37,200 bases of DNA, from positions 1-37,200 of the forward strand of contig JABDBM010000035.1 in NCBI GenBank assembly GCA_013288685.1. The letters are read 5' to 3'. How positions within the stretch are numbered: the first letter of the stretch is position 1; each line of letters starts with the position of its first letter. The notes beneath the pieces were generated by a model, which searched no databases, was not told where the DNA came from, and was given only the letters and a program-made list of their open reading frames with translations. The position numbers and the translations under genes were made by a program. Shown here piece after piece: positions 24,810 through 33,144 of the stretch. The stretch comes from Bacteroidota bacterium (lineage in GTDB: Bacteria > Bacteroidota > Bacteroidia > Sphingobacteriales > Sphingobacteriaceae).

Positions 24810-24843
24810 CCTTTATCATTGCAATCGATTGCAATGATAAAGG
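24810..24843. promoter_or_regulatory. 34-bp perfect palindrome, candidate LacI-type operator
   Basis: The whole stretch is a perfect palindrome whose core is GCAATCGATTGC (24821-24832), with arms extending to CCTTTATCATT on the left. The centre is about 55 bp upstream of the acetylesterase start codon. The central CG and the TTGCAA-like half sites are typical of LacI-family operators. It is not followed by a T-run, so it is a poor terminator for the xylanase gene. The core recurs at 35470-35479 and 36431-36442. Confidence 0.6.
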
Positions 24844-24897
24844 TAGAAGTATTCTGCACTTTATGAAAATAATAGCGAAAAAATTACGCGACGGCGC

Positions 24898-26571
24898 TTA
24901 CAACCCCTTCAATCCCAAAATAAAACTGGTATATGCTGGTTTCTTACCCATATTTTTATCAAACAATAGAGGAAAATCAGGAGCGGACGGCGAATTCAGC
25001 CAGCTCTCGTTATCTGTTACTCCCCAAACCGTTATGCCAAAGCGTTGTGCTGCCGGTACGTTTTTGATATACGATTGTACCACATATTTATACATGGCAG
25101 CCTGAGAAGCAAGTGTATTTGCATCGGGAACGAATGTTGGTGATTTAGATGAATTTACTGCTATATCCAATTCGGATACCCTTACCAGCAAACCTGTTCG
25201 GGCCAGTTTGATGAAGGCATTATCAATACTTGCCTGCGATGTTTGCAGGTTGATATGCATTTGTGTGCCAATGCCGTCTATTTTAGCACCCTGCGCCTGT
25301 AATTGACCGACGTAAGCAATCAACGAATCGAGTTTAAAGTTATACTCCAAATTATATTCGTTTATAAAAAGCAGTGCATTCGGGTCGGCGGCTTTGGCGT
25401 ACAGAAATGCTTTTAGTGCATAGTTGCGACCCAAATACTGCGACCACAAAAACTGGTTGCCAACATTGGCAGCCGGTATGGTATAATTGGAAGCATCCCG
25501 CAAGGCCCCCGTCCCGTCACTCATCGGTTCGTTTACTACATCCCATGCTTTAACTTTTCCTTTGTAGTGGGTCACGGTTGTGGTAACAAACTTGTGCAGG
25601 GCAGTATCAATTACCGTCGCAACCTGGGCAGGTGTTGGAGGGATAATGGTTCCGCTATTGGGATCGGTAACCGTTACGTTATCGATCACATAAACCCCGG
25701 CAGCCGGGAAATTAAACCGCAATATCGGCGATGCTTCGGTAATGGTGACATTCCAGGTGTACGTTGCCCATCCCGGGGTGGTTGTGAGGTCATCCTGCTG
25801 ATAGACTGTATTTTGCATCACCAGCCTTACCGTACCGGCAGCGGCCGACTTAATGGATGCTGTTACCTTGTAGGTTTTATTGGGAGTTACGGTAAATGCC
25901 GTGCCGATGGATTGCATATCATAAGCATTGGCGCCCGGCGTAGTAACAGTGGCTTGCATGGCCCTTGAGCCGCCATCGTTATCATCGGTAACAGCCGCGA
26001 AAGAACCAACGGCGGTGCCGCCAACGATGTTGGTCCACCCTGTAAAGTCCGATCCCGATCCGCCTTCAAAATCACCGTATTGCATTAAATTGGTTGGTGT
26101 GCCTACCTGTTTGTTTAGGCCACTTATCAGTCCATTTAAATAGGTGGCATTTTGTTGCGAATACCAGCATAAATTATGGCCAAACACCTGCAACCCATTA
26201 TTAGCACAAATGGTGTACAAAGCATCGGCGGTAGTATAGTTAAAGCTGCCATCATTTTGTACGATGGAGCCGTTTTTTAACTCGTTACCAAAAGTAACAT
26301 AGTTTGCTTCCCGTTTAACGGTAGCCACATAAGCAGCATTAGTCGACATGGTGCCATATAGCACCGCAAATCCAAAATTGGGGAACGCATTGCTTGTGAC
26401 GGCCGAACCGCGTAGTGTGGCAGTATCCGAAATAGTACCGGTTGTTTTCCCGGTATCGGTAACAACATTCCCCTGGTTTTTAGACGAAGGGTCTTTTTTG
26501 CAGGAATAGATCACCATACCTACGGCGATAAAGCAAATTATATTTATGTATTTGATGATGTTGTTTTTCAT
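24898..26571 (-). CDS. GH10 endo-1,4-beta-xylanase lipoprotein with inserted carbohydrate-binding module
   Basis: A 557-residue surface lipoprotein: the lipobox VIYSC puts the lipid on Cys24, followed by KKD. The GH10 barrel begins near residue 60 (NFGFAVLYGTM), has VFGHNLCWYSQQ at 130-140, then is interrupted at about 163-305 by a jelly-roll (MQYGDFEGGSGSDFTGW to YVIDNVTV) of the CBM4/9/22-like kind, and resumes with VIDTALHKFV. The acid/base is Glu348 in WDVVNEP and the nucleophile Glu467 in VSELDI; GTQMH and WGVTDNESW also fit. In the usual GH10 motif HTLVWHSQ the second His is Tyr here. It cuts the xylan backbone at the cell surface. It follows the susCDE-like genes after a terminator hairpin. 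Confidence 0.95.
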   Translation of the reverse strand: MKNNIIKYINIICFIAVGMVIYSCKKDPSSKNQGNVVTDTGKTTGTISDTATLRGSAVTSNAFPNFGFAVLYGTMSTNAAYVATVKREANYVTFGNELKNGSIVQNDGSFNYTTADALYTICANNGLQVFGHNLCWYSQQNATYLNGLISGLNKQVGTPTNLMQYGDFEGGSGSDFTGWTNIVGGTAVGSFAAVTDDNDGGSRAMQATVTTPGANAYDMQSIGTAFTVTPNKTYKVTASIKSAAAGTVRLVMQNTVYQQDDLTTTPGWATYTWNVTITEASPILRFNFPAAGVYVIDNVTVTDPNSGTIIPPTPAQVATVIDTALHKFVTTTVTHYKGKVKAWDVVNEPMSDGTGALRDASNYTIPAANVGNQFLWSQYLGRNYALKAFLYAKAADPNALLFINEYNLEYNFKLDSLIAYVGQLQAQGAKIDGIGTQMHINLQTSQASIDNAFIKLARTGLLVRVSELDIAVNSSKSPTFVPDANTLASQAAMYKYVVQSYIKNVPAAQRFGITVWGVTDNESWLNSPSAPDFPLLFDKNMGKKPAYTSFILGLKGL

Positions 26572-26602
26572 TTCAAAATTTTCTTAATCACAATTCGGTA
26601 TT

Positions 26603-26633
26603 TAACAAAAACGCCGCCCTCGCGGCGGCGTTT
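26603..26633 (-). terminator. GC-rich terminator between the surface-binding lipoprotein and the xylanase
   Basis: Arms AAACGCCGCC (26609-26618) and GGCGGCGTTT (26624-26633) with a 5-nt loop are followed on the minus strand by a TTTTTG run. It lies 26 bp after the TIG-domain lipoprotein stop and 38 bp before the xylanase start. It should reduce transcription of the enzymes relative to susC/susD, or imply a second promoter in the short gap. Confidence 0.8.
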
Positions 26634-26658
26634 CCTCAACAAATCAATTTATTAGAAA

Positions 26659-27822
26659 TCAAATAAATCCTAAATTATCAATGTACACGGTACAAGGAGG
26701 GGTTACGCCATAATTTTGAAGTACAATTTCTGTTATGCTTGACGGATTACCCAACGAGCTTAAAGGGATCACAAAGTCGGTATAAGCACCAAGCGTTAAA
26801 TTTACCACCACGGCACTGCCATAGCCTCCGTTAATAACCACCTGTAGTTTTTGTCCGGCGGTATAACCCGGCCCGGCATAGGCCGAAAACTTGATGGCTG
26901 TTAAACCAAGGGTGCTCACGTTAACGGCGGTAGCTCCGCCATAGCCTAACTGTAAAGCGCCGTAGTTATTGGTAAACACGCATGCTATATCATAAGTACC
27001 TGCTTCGGGTTGTGTTTTGTCGTTATAGGTACGGGTGCTATTGTAACCATCGTAGCCGCCACTACCCTGGCCGCCCCAGCCGGTGGCCAAAGTTTCGGTA
27101 TACACAACATACTTAAAGCCGAAATTAGTAGCCGAAACAGCCGTGCCACCAGGAGTGGTTACATAAATCAAGTTCGACGAAACACCCGCCGGTACCTTTA
27201 CCTGTATTTGGGTGGAGGTTGGTGTACCAACTATGGTGGCTGGTATTTTATCAAAACGCACCGCTGTAACACCGTCAAATACCTTGCCTGTAATGGTAAC
27301 AATATCTCCCGGATTTGCAACCTGTGGCGCAAAACCGGTGATAACCGGCGGTGGTTGGGTTATAGGAAACCCAAAACTAACGGCACCATATTTTGTGGTC
27401 ACTATTAATTTATTGGTTTGGCTTGGCCCGAAAGGAACCTGTGCAGCGGTTGATGTTAACGACGGAATAGTGATGATGATGCTGTGATCTGTTAACAATG
27501 CGGGATTAAAGTAAACATTTACACCGTTGAACGATACCGATTGGGTAGTTAATAAATTAGTTCCGATGATGGCGTACTGGTTACCTAAGGTACCCGATGT
27601 AACGGTTGAGTCGAAAGCGGTTATCTTGGTTTTGGTTTGTGTAACGCTCGAGTCGAGTGTTACACGGGTTACCACGTTATTTATGGTATCATTTTTTGCA
27701 ACAGTGCGCACCCTGGTAATAGTTGGTGCACCGGTGCCTCCCAGCTGGCTTTTTTTGCACGCAAATGCAAACAACAGCAACACAGCCAATGTCCCGTATA
27801 ATAGCTTATATGTCTTTTTCAT
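26659..27822 (-). CDS. TIG-domain surface glycan-binding lipoprotein (SusE-position)
   Basis: A 387-residue lipoprotein with lipobox LLLFAFAC, Cys22, followed by KKS. Two IPT/TIG-type immunoglobulin folds are visible: one at about 70-155 (GNQYAIIGTNLLTTQSVSFNG cut after the NLLTT part) and one at about 157-240 (PPVITGFAPQVANPGDIVTITG and IPATIVGTPTSTQIQVKVP). The C-terminal 140 residues are glycine- and tyrosine-rich with a beta-sandwich pattern ending CTVYIDNLGF, like a carbohydrate-binding module. The position after susD and the architecture match xylan surface glycan-binding proteins of Bacteroidota loci. It has no catalytic motif. It probably captures xylan for the SusCD importer. Confidence 0.85.
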   Translation of the reverse strand: MKKTYKLLYGTLAVLLLFAFACKKSQLGGTGAPTITRVRTVAKNDTINNVVTRVTLDSSVTQTKTKITAFDSTVTSGTLGNQYAIIGTNLLTTQSVSFNGVNVYFNPALLTDHSIIITIPSLTSTAAQVPFGPSQTNKLIVTTKYGAVSFGFPITQPPPVITGFAPQVANPGDIVTITGKVFDGVTAVRFDKIPATIVGTPTSTQIQVKVPAGVSSNLIYVTTPGGTAVSATNFGFKYVVYTETLATGWGGQGSGGYDGYNSTRTYNDKTQPEAGTYDIACVFTNNYGALQLGYGGATAVNVSTLGLTAIKFSAYAGPGYTAGQKLQVVINGGYGSAVVVNLTLGAYTDFVIPLSSLGNPSSITEIVLQNYGVTPPCTVYIDNLGFI

Positions 27823-27843
27823 ATCAATATCTTTTATTTATTA

Positions 27844-29526
27844 TTAAAAAGTATAAGGAACCGGTGGCCCGCTTAATTTAGGATCGGCTGCCAACTCAAC
27901 TGCGGGAATCTGAAACTGCAACTGATCGGGTGTTACAGTTAAATAGATATTACCGTACCGTACAATTGGCGCTGTACTTCCGGCTGTTCCCCTATCCTGT
28001 TGTTCCATCAGCTGTATACCCAGCGTATGCGTGGTATTGTTAAAACCGTCAACGCGCATCAAATCGTAAAAGAAATCATCTTCAAACGCAAACTCTCTCC
28101 TGCGCTCTTCTAATATATCATCCTTAATTACGTTTTTAGGCACATTACCGTTTGGCGTTGAGCCATACAAGGGATAACTGGGGTTAGCTACTGTGTAAAA
28201 CCTCCTGATTTGGGTTAACGGTGCCAAACCCGCTCTTTTACGGATGGTGTTAATCGCGTTAAGCGCAACAGGATCGGTACTGGTAGTTGCGCCGGCCATC
28301 ACGGCCTCGGCTTCAATCAAAAACATATCGGCATAACGCAACATATAAGTATTGTTGGCTGCCGATTGTGCTGCGCCTATGCCGCCGTTATCGGCAGGTG
28401 TACCTACCACATATTTTTTTGTTGCAGAGTTGGTGCCTTGTGCACTGCCACCAGCCGGATAAGTATATCCACCGGCCGCCTGGTCAATTTCGGGATAATG
28501 ATCACCGGGTACCATAAATGTTGGCTTGCGGCGTAAATCGGCAGGATCAAATTCGTCCATTAAGTCAAAGGTTGGGGCAACCTCGCCATAACCATCACCT
28601 GTGCCGGTTATTTGGCTGCTTGCCGCTGCCGAAGCCTGGAACGAGTTTCCGTAACCGTAGGTATTGTTATTTACAGCCGCGCCGCCTGCCCATTGCAGGG
28701 CAATGATAGATTCCTCGTTGTTGTTATTGGCTGTTAAAAACAAATCAGCATATTGCTTGCCTGCTATATCAATGCCGTACAACTTAAACTCTCCGCTATT
28801 GATTACTTTTTCGGCTTCGGCCCTGGCGTTTTTATAATCCTGCATGTACAGGTAAACCTTTGCCAGCAAGGCCGACGCCGATCCACTGGAAACGTGGGCG
28901 TTTGCACTATAAGTGCCACCTCGTTTCTTTGCATAACAATTGGCTTCGGCAAACAACAGGTCGTTCACAATAAATTTGTAAACATCGGCCACGGGGTTAC
29001 GCGGCACCTGGAAATTAGAAATATTTGCGGCTGTATTGGCAATAATTGGCACCGGGCCATATATCCTTACCAAATGAAAGTAAGCTAAAGCACGCATTAA
29101 ATGCGCTTCGCCAAGTGCATTGTTCACTACATCTTTAGTTACAGAGGCGGGCACTGCGGTTGGCAGTGTATTAATCAGCGCATTAGCCTGGGCAACTTCG
29201 GTAAACAGCGAATTCCATGCAGCATCAAGCACACGGTCCTGGTTGTTTACGGTGAACGTGGAGAAATTATCCACATCGCTTGAGTAAGAACGTGCATTGC
29301 CCCCGCTTATCTCGGATATAGCCCAGCCTGCATGTGTATTCCAGCCAAACCATGGCACACTGTATAAAACGTTAGTGGCCGCATTCACCTGGTCGGCATT
29401 CTGATAAAAATTGCCAATAGCAACAGAACTTAGGGGCGGACGGTTAAAATAATCTTTTTTGCAACCGGTAGCAACAGCGCTAACTGCTACCACTATTCCA
29501 AACATTAATTTTTTATATATTTTCAT
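27844..29526 (-). CDS. SusD/RagB-family glycan-binding lipoprotein
   Basis: About 560 residues; the ATG at 29526 gives a clean signal peptide ending in the lipobox AVATGC, with KKDYFNRPPLSS after the Cys. The family patterns are AHLMRALAYFHLVRIYGPVPI, the TPR-like region with LLAKVYLYMQDYKNARAEAE, DLMDEFDPADLRRKPTF, and the C-terminal NTYMLRYADMFLIEAEA, INTIRKRAGL and DDILEERRREFAFEDDFFYDLMR. SusD-like proteins form the lid over the SusC barrel and bind the oligosaccharide. It sits 11 bp after susC, and the pair is expected to form the xylo-oligosaccharide importer. Confidence 0.95.
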   Translation of the reverse strand: MKIYKKLMFGIVVAVSAVATGCKKDYFNRPPLSSVAIGNFYQNADQVNAATNVLYSVPWFGWNTHAGWAISEISGGNARSYSSDVDNFSTFTVNNQDRVLDAAWNSLFTEVAQANALINTLPTAVPASVTKDVVNNALGEAHLMRALAYFHLVRIYGPVPIIANTAANISNFQVPRNPVADVYKFIVNDLLFAEANCYAKKRGGTYSANAHVSSGSASALLAKVYLYMQDYKNARAEAEKVINSGEFKLYGIDIAGKQYADLFLTANNNNEESIIALQWAGGAAVNNNTYGYGNSFQASAAASSQITGTGDGYGEVAPTFDLMDEFDPADLRRKPTFMVPGDHYPEIDQAAGGYTYPAGGSAQGTNSATKKYVVGTPADNGGIGAAQSAANNTYMLRYADMFLIEAEAVMAGATTSTDPVALNAINTIRKRAGLAPLTQIRRFYTVANPSYPLYGSTPNGNVPKNVIKDDILEERRREFAFEDDFFYDLMRVDGFNNTTHTLGIQLMEQQDRGTAGSTAPIVRYGNIYLTVTPDQLQFQIPAVELAADPKLSGPPVPYTF

Positions 29527-29537
29527 AATTGTCATTA

Positions 29538-32500
29538 TTAAAAATCAGCATTAATACCAAATGAAATTGTGCGCGGGATAGGATATCTTCCCTGGTCAAC
29601 TCCGGTTAAAAACACGTTTTGATTGGCAGCGCCAACTTCCGGATCAAGACCTTTGTAGGGTGTGAAAACGTACAGATTTTGGCCTGTTGCGTATACCCTT
29701 ATGCGACTAAGCTTTAAGTGTTGGGCAAATGCCGCCGGCAAATTGTAGCCTATGGTTACCGTTTGAAGCCTTAAATACGATCCGCTTTCAAGAAACCTGT
29801 CGGACATGTTGACGTTGGAGTTAGCGCCATTAGCGGGTCGGGGAATGTTTGAATTTGAATTGGCAGGCGTCCAGAAATTAGCTACTGAGGCCAACTGATT
29901 TTGGTACATGCTGCCCAAATCGGCTATCTGGTAGTCAAGCGCGTTTAAAATTTTTGCGCCGTACGATCCGTTGAGGAATATGGTTAAATCAAAGCCCAGG
30001 TAATTGAAGGTATTAGAAATACCATAGGTAAACTTAGGATTCGGGTTACCTAAGGCAACCTGGTCGCTGGCGTCAATTTTTCCATCATGGTTTTCATCAA
30101 CATACTGAATATCGCCTAACCAGGTGCCGCCAGTGTTGCTGTTAACCGGCTGTCCGAATTGAATTGGCGCGCTGCGCAACTGTGCATCAGTTTTAAATAT
30201 TCCTTTTACTTTATAGCCATAAAACTCGCCTATAGGTCCGCCAACCGCAGTTTGAGTTACCGGCAGGGTTAAGAAACTGGTGGTGATTTGCCCGGTGATA
30301 TAAGGCGTTCCCGGTGCAAGGGCAGTAACCTTATTGGTATAGTGACTAAAATTTAAATTGGTGGTCCATGAAAAGTTTTTGCCAACAATATTTTTGCTGC
30401 TGATGTTAAACTCAAAACCACGGTTTTGTACGCCGCCGCCATTAATCTCGGGCGGGGCAATTGCCGCAGCTCCCGAATAATCGGCTACACCGCCCAGCAA
30501 AAATGCAGGAAGCGATGCCTGGAAAAGGAAGTTTTTAGAGGTTTTGTTAAAATAATCGATCGATCCGGTTATTCTGTCGTTAAACAAACCAAAATCCAAA
30601 CCCAAATCTTCTTGTATGGCAGTTTCCCACCTTAAATTCGGATTAGCGATATTGTTTACCGCAAAACCAGTTCCAACACCGGTTGGTACGGCATTTAGAA
30701 CTGCACCATATAAATAGCCCGGCACGTTTTGGTTACCTGTTTGGCCATAGCCTACTCTTATTTTCAGATTATCAGCAATAGGTTTAATTGAAGCCATAAA
30801 AGGCTCGTCCGATAATCTCCACGATACTGCAGCAGACGGGAAGTAACCGGTTTGATGCCCCTGGGCAAATTTGGATGAACGGTCAGATCGCATCGTAGCG
30901 GTCAGACTGTATTTGCCATTATAAGTATAAATTGCACGGGCAAATTCCGATTCCAATATATCGTTGTTCCCAACATACTCGCCAACACCTGCCGTTGAAG
31001 CAGTACCAAGATTTAATGATTTAAGCGTATTACCGGCTACGAAGTTTGAAATATTGGCAGCATTGGCATTGTACACCGAATTTACCAGTTCGTGAGCGCC
31101 CAAAATGGTAAGGTCATGCTTCTGGCTGAAAACGTGGTGATAAGTTAAATACTCTTTCCAGCTCCAATAGGTTGAATTGGTACGATATTCCTGCAAACTG
31201 GCTGTTGGTACGGAATGCAACGGATCGTAATTATACGCCGGGTTAAAATATTTTGCTACTGATGAGTTGATATCGACATCATACTCAGAATGGAGCGTTA
31301 AGTCTTTGGTAAATTTAAGATCCGAATAAACGCTGGCATTATAATTATCCTGACCTAAGATATTGGTAATCAATAAAGCCTGGGCTACGGGGTTTATCTG
31401 TGCGCCTATTTGACCGGCCGCAGGGCCTGCGAATGATCCATCGGCATTGTATACAGCCTGGTCCGGTGCGCTTAACAAGGCGGTATAAATAATCCCTGTG
31501 TTATTGCTTAGCGAGGTATTTTGGTTACTGCGGCTTCCGGCGGCGGTAGCGCCAATGCTCATCCACTCTTTTACCTGGGTATTTGCTGTTGCCCGGAAAG
31601 TATACCTATCGAAGTTATTACCGATTACGGTACCATCCTGCTTTAAATAACCGCCGGAAATATAGTAATCGGTACCATCCTTAGCTCCCGAAAAGGAAAG
31701 CTGATGGCTTTGGATAGGTGCTGATTTAAAAATAGCGTCCTGCCAATTAGTGCCTTCGGGTAGTAACGATGGATCAGCGAACTCGCCCCTCCTCGGGATG
31801 TTGATCAGATCGGCCAGTGAATTCTCTAAACTTGCATATTGCTGCAAATTCATCATTTTCAATTCTTTTCCCTGGTTCTGAACGCCATAGAATGCATTGT
31901 AGCTTATTTTCCCGCCGCCGTTTTTGCCGCGTTTGGTGGTGATGATAATTACACCGTTTGAACCGCGGCTACCATAAATGGCTGTGGCCGATGCGTCTTT
32001 TAATATATCGATAGATTCGATATCGGAAGGATTAAGAAAGCTTAACGGACTAACCGCGTTTTCGCCGTTATTAGGCGCAAGCGCAGGTGACTTGCCTGTA
32101 GTGCTCCTGTTGTTTGCATCGCCGGATATGGCAATACCATCAACCACATATAAAGGTTCATTGGTTCCGCTTAACGAGCCTACGCCGCGAATGTGAACCG
32201 AAGTATTACTTCCAGGCCCACCGGCATTTTGCTGAATAGTAACGCCCGACGCTTTGCCTTCCAATAGCTGGTCGATACTTACCTGGGGCAAATTGGCAAT
32301 ATCTTTAGCCAAAACTGATGATATGGCGCCATTCACATCCTGGCGCTTTTGCTGGCCATAGCCGATTACTACCACGTCGGTAAGGTTAGAGGCTTGCTCT
32401 TGTAGTTTAATATTAATTTCAGTTCTTCCGTTCACGAGGGTTTCCTGCGGCGAAAAACCGAGAAAACTAAAAATCAAAACCCCACCTGCATCAGGCAGTT

Positions 32501-33005
32501 GGATGGAATATTTTCCGTTAACATCGGTAACAACGCCCACGTTGCTGCCCTTTAATTTAACGGTGGCGCCGGGTAATGGCCTGCCCTGATCATCGGTTAC
32601 CTTTCCGGTAACCACCACAACAACATTAGCAGGCTGCGGTGCAGTTTTTTTATTAATAACTACTGTATTGCCGTTAATAACAAAGCCCAACGGCTGATCT
32701 TTAAAACATTGATTTAATACATCAACCAGGGGTGTATTGGTAACAGAAATACTTACAGGTTTTGCTGCTTTTAGCATTACGGTGTTATAAAGAAAATTAT
32801 AACCGCTCTGCCTGCTTATGTCATTTAAAACTTCGCCGAGCGATGCGTTTTGCACATTTAAACTCACTTTTTGAGCATAAGTGGCAGCACTTACCTGCAT
32901 TAAAGCAACTACACATAAAACAATGGTCAGTTTCATTATCTTTAGGAGTTTAGGAGGAATGCAGGAGCCAGCCCTGCAAAAATTTGCAGTAAAATTTTTG
33001 TACAT
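29538..33005 (-). CDS. SusC/RagA-type TonB-dependent receptor with STN domain
   Basis: An 1155-residue outer-membrane importer. The long N-terminus with a hydrophobic stretch at about 25-44 (TIVLCVVALMQVSAATYAQ) is usual for these proteins in Sphingobacteria. The order is STN domain (about 46-118, VSLNVQNASLGEVLNDISRQ), carboxypeptidase-like domain (about 132-205, GRPLPGATVKLKG), the SusC TonB-box region DVVVIGYG (210-217), plug (to about 350, with LYVVDGIAI and SATAIYGSRGSNGVIIITTKRG cut at SRGSNGV), and a 22-strand barrel ending GISFGINADF-like RTISFGINADF. The STN domain talks to FecR, which holds the sigma factor encoded upstream, so substrate import should trigger expression of the locus. 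Confidence 0.96.
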   Translation of the reverse strand: MYKNFTANFCRAGSCIPPKLLKIMKLTIVLCVVALMQVSAATYAQKVSLNVQNASLGEVLNDISRQSGYNFLYNTVMLKAAKPVSISVTNTPLVDVLNQCFKDQPLGFVINGNTVVINKKTAPQPANVVVVVTGKVTDDQGRPLPGATVKLKGSNVGVVTDVNGKYSIQLPDAGGVLIFSFLGFSPQETLVNGRTEINIKLQEQASNLTDVVVIGYGQQKRQDVNGAISSVLAKDIANLPQVSIDQLLEGKASGVTIQQNAGGPGSNTSVHIRGVGSLSGTNEPLYVVDGIAISGDANNRSTTGKSPALAPNNGENAVSPLSFLNPSDIESIDILKDASATAIYGSRGSNGVIIITTKRGKNGGGKISYNAFYGVQNQGKELKMMNLQQYASLENSLADLINIPRRGEFADPSLLPEGTNWQDAIFKSAPIQSHQLSFSGAKDGTDYYISGGYLKQDGTVIGNNFDRYTFRATANTQVKEWMSIGATAAGSRSNQNTSLSNNTGIIYTALLSAPDQAVYNADGSFAGPAAGQIGAQINPVAQALLITNILGQDNYNASVYSDLKFTKDLTLHSEYDVDINSSVAKYFNPAYNYDPLHSVPTASLQEYRTNSTYWSWKEYLTYHHVFSQKHDLTILGAHELVNSVYNANAANISNFVAGNTLKSLNLGTASTAGVGEYVGNNDILESEFARAIYTYNGKYSLTATMRSDRSSKFAQGHQTGYFPSAAVSWRLSDEPFMASIKPIADNLKIRVGYGQTGNQNVPGYLYGAVLNAVPTGVGTGFAVNNIANPNLRWETAIQEDLGLDFGLFNDRITGSIDYFNKTSKNFLFQASLPAFLLGGVADYSGAAAIAPPEINGGGVQNRGFEFNISSKNIVGKNFSWTTNLNFSHYTNKVTALAPGTPYITGQITTSFLTLPVTQTAVGGPIGEFYGYKVKGIFKTDAQLRSAPIQFGQPVNSNTGGTWLGDIQYVDENHDGKIDASDQVALGNPNPKFTYGISNTFNYLGFDLTIFLNGSYGAKILNALDYQIADLGSMYQNQLASVANFWTPANSNSNIPRPANGANSNVNMSDRFLESGSYLRLQTVTIGYNLPAAFAQHLKLSRIRVYATGQNLYVFTPYKGLDPEVGAANQNVFLTGVDQGRYPIPRTISFGINADF

Positions 33006-33014
33006 TTGAATGTT

Positions 33015-33119
33015 GGGTTTAAATAATTGATTTAGACAATGATCACGTTAACATTACCTGACCAGCTAAGCATAGCTGCATTCACCAGGGACGGTTCGAA
33101 CGTTCCTGGTGTTTTTTTT
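33015..33119 (+). ncRNA. Candidate antisense small RNA opposite the susC leader
   Basis: On the plus strand, opposite to all nearby genes, a perfect -7 box TACATTTG (33001-33008) stands over the susC start codon, and a strong hairpin with T8 ends at 33119. A TTTG at 32983-32986 is upstream but only 14 bp away, shorter than usual. A transcript starting near 33015 would be about 105 nt and fully complementary to the susC 5' leader. Bacteroides loci are known to carry such antisense RNAs (DonS of the don locus) that repress susC. No open frame fits this stretch. The start coordinate is an estimate. Confidence 0.4.
33083..33119 (+). terminator. Intrinsic terminator on the plus strand in the FecR-SusC gap
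   Basis: An 11-bp stem, CACCAGGGACG (33083-33093) with CGTTCCTGGTG (33101-33111) including one G-U pair, has a 7-nt loop and is followed by eight T (33112-33119). On the minus strand the hairpin has no T-run after it, so it does not fit as the FecR terminator. Confidence 0.7.
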
Positions 33120-33144
33120 CAGATAACTATTATTTTAAATAAGC

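Noticed and set aside
33083..33119. Hairpin as the terminator of the FecR gene
   Set aside because: The T-run follows the hairpin only on the plus strand, while FecR is on the minus strand.
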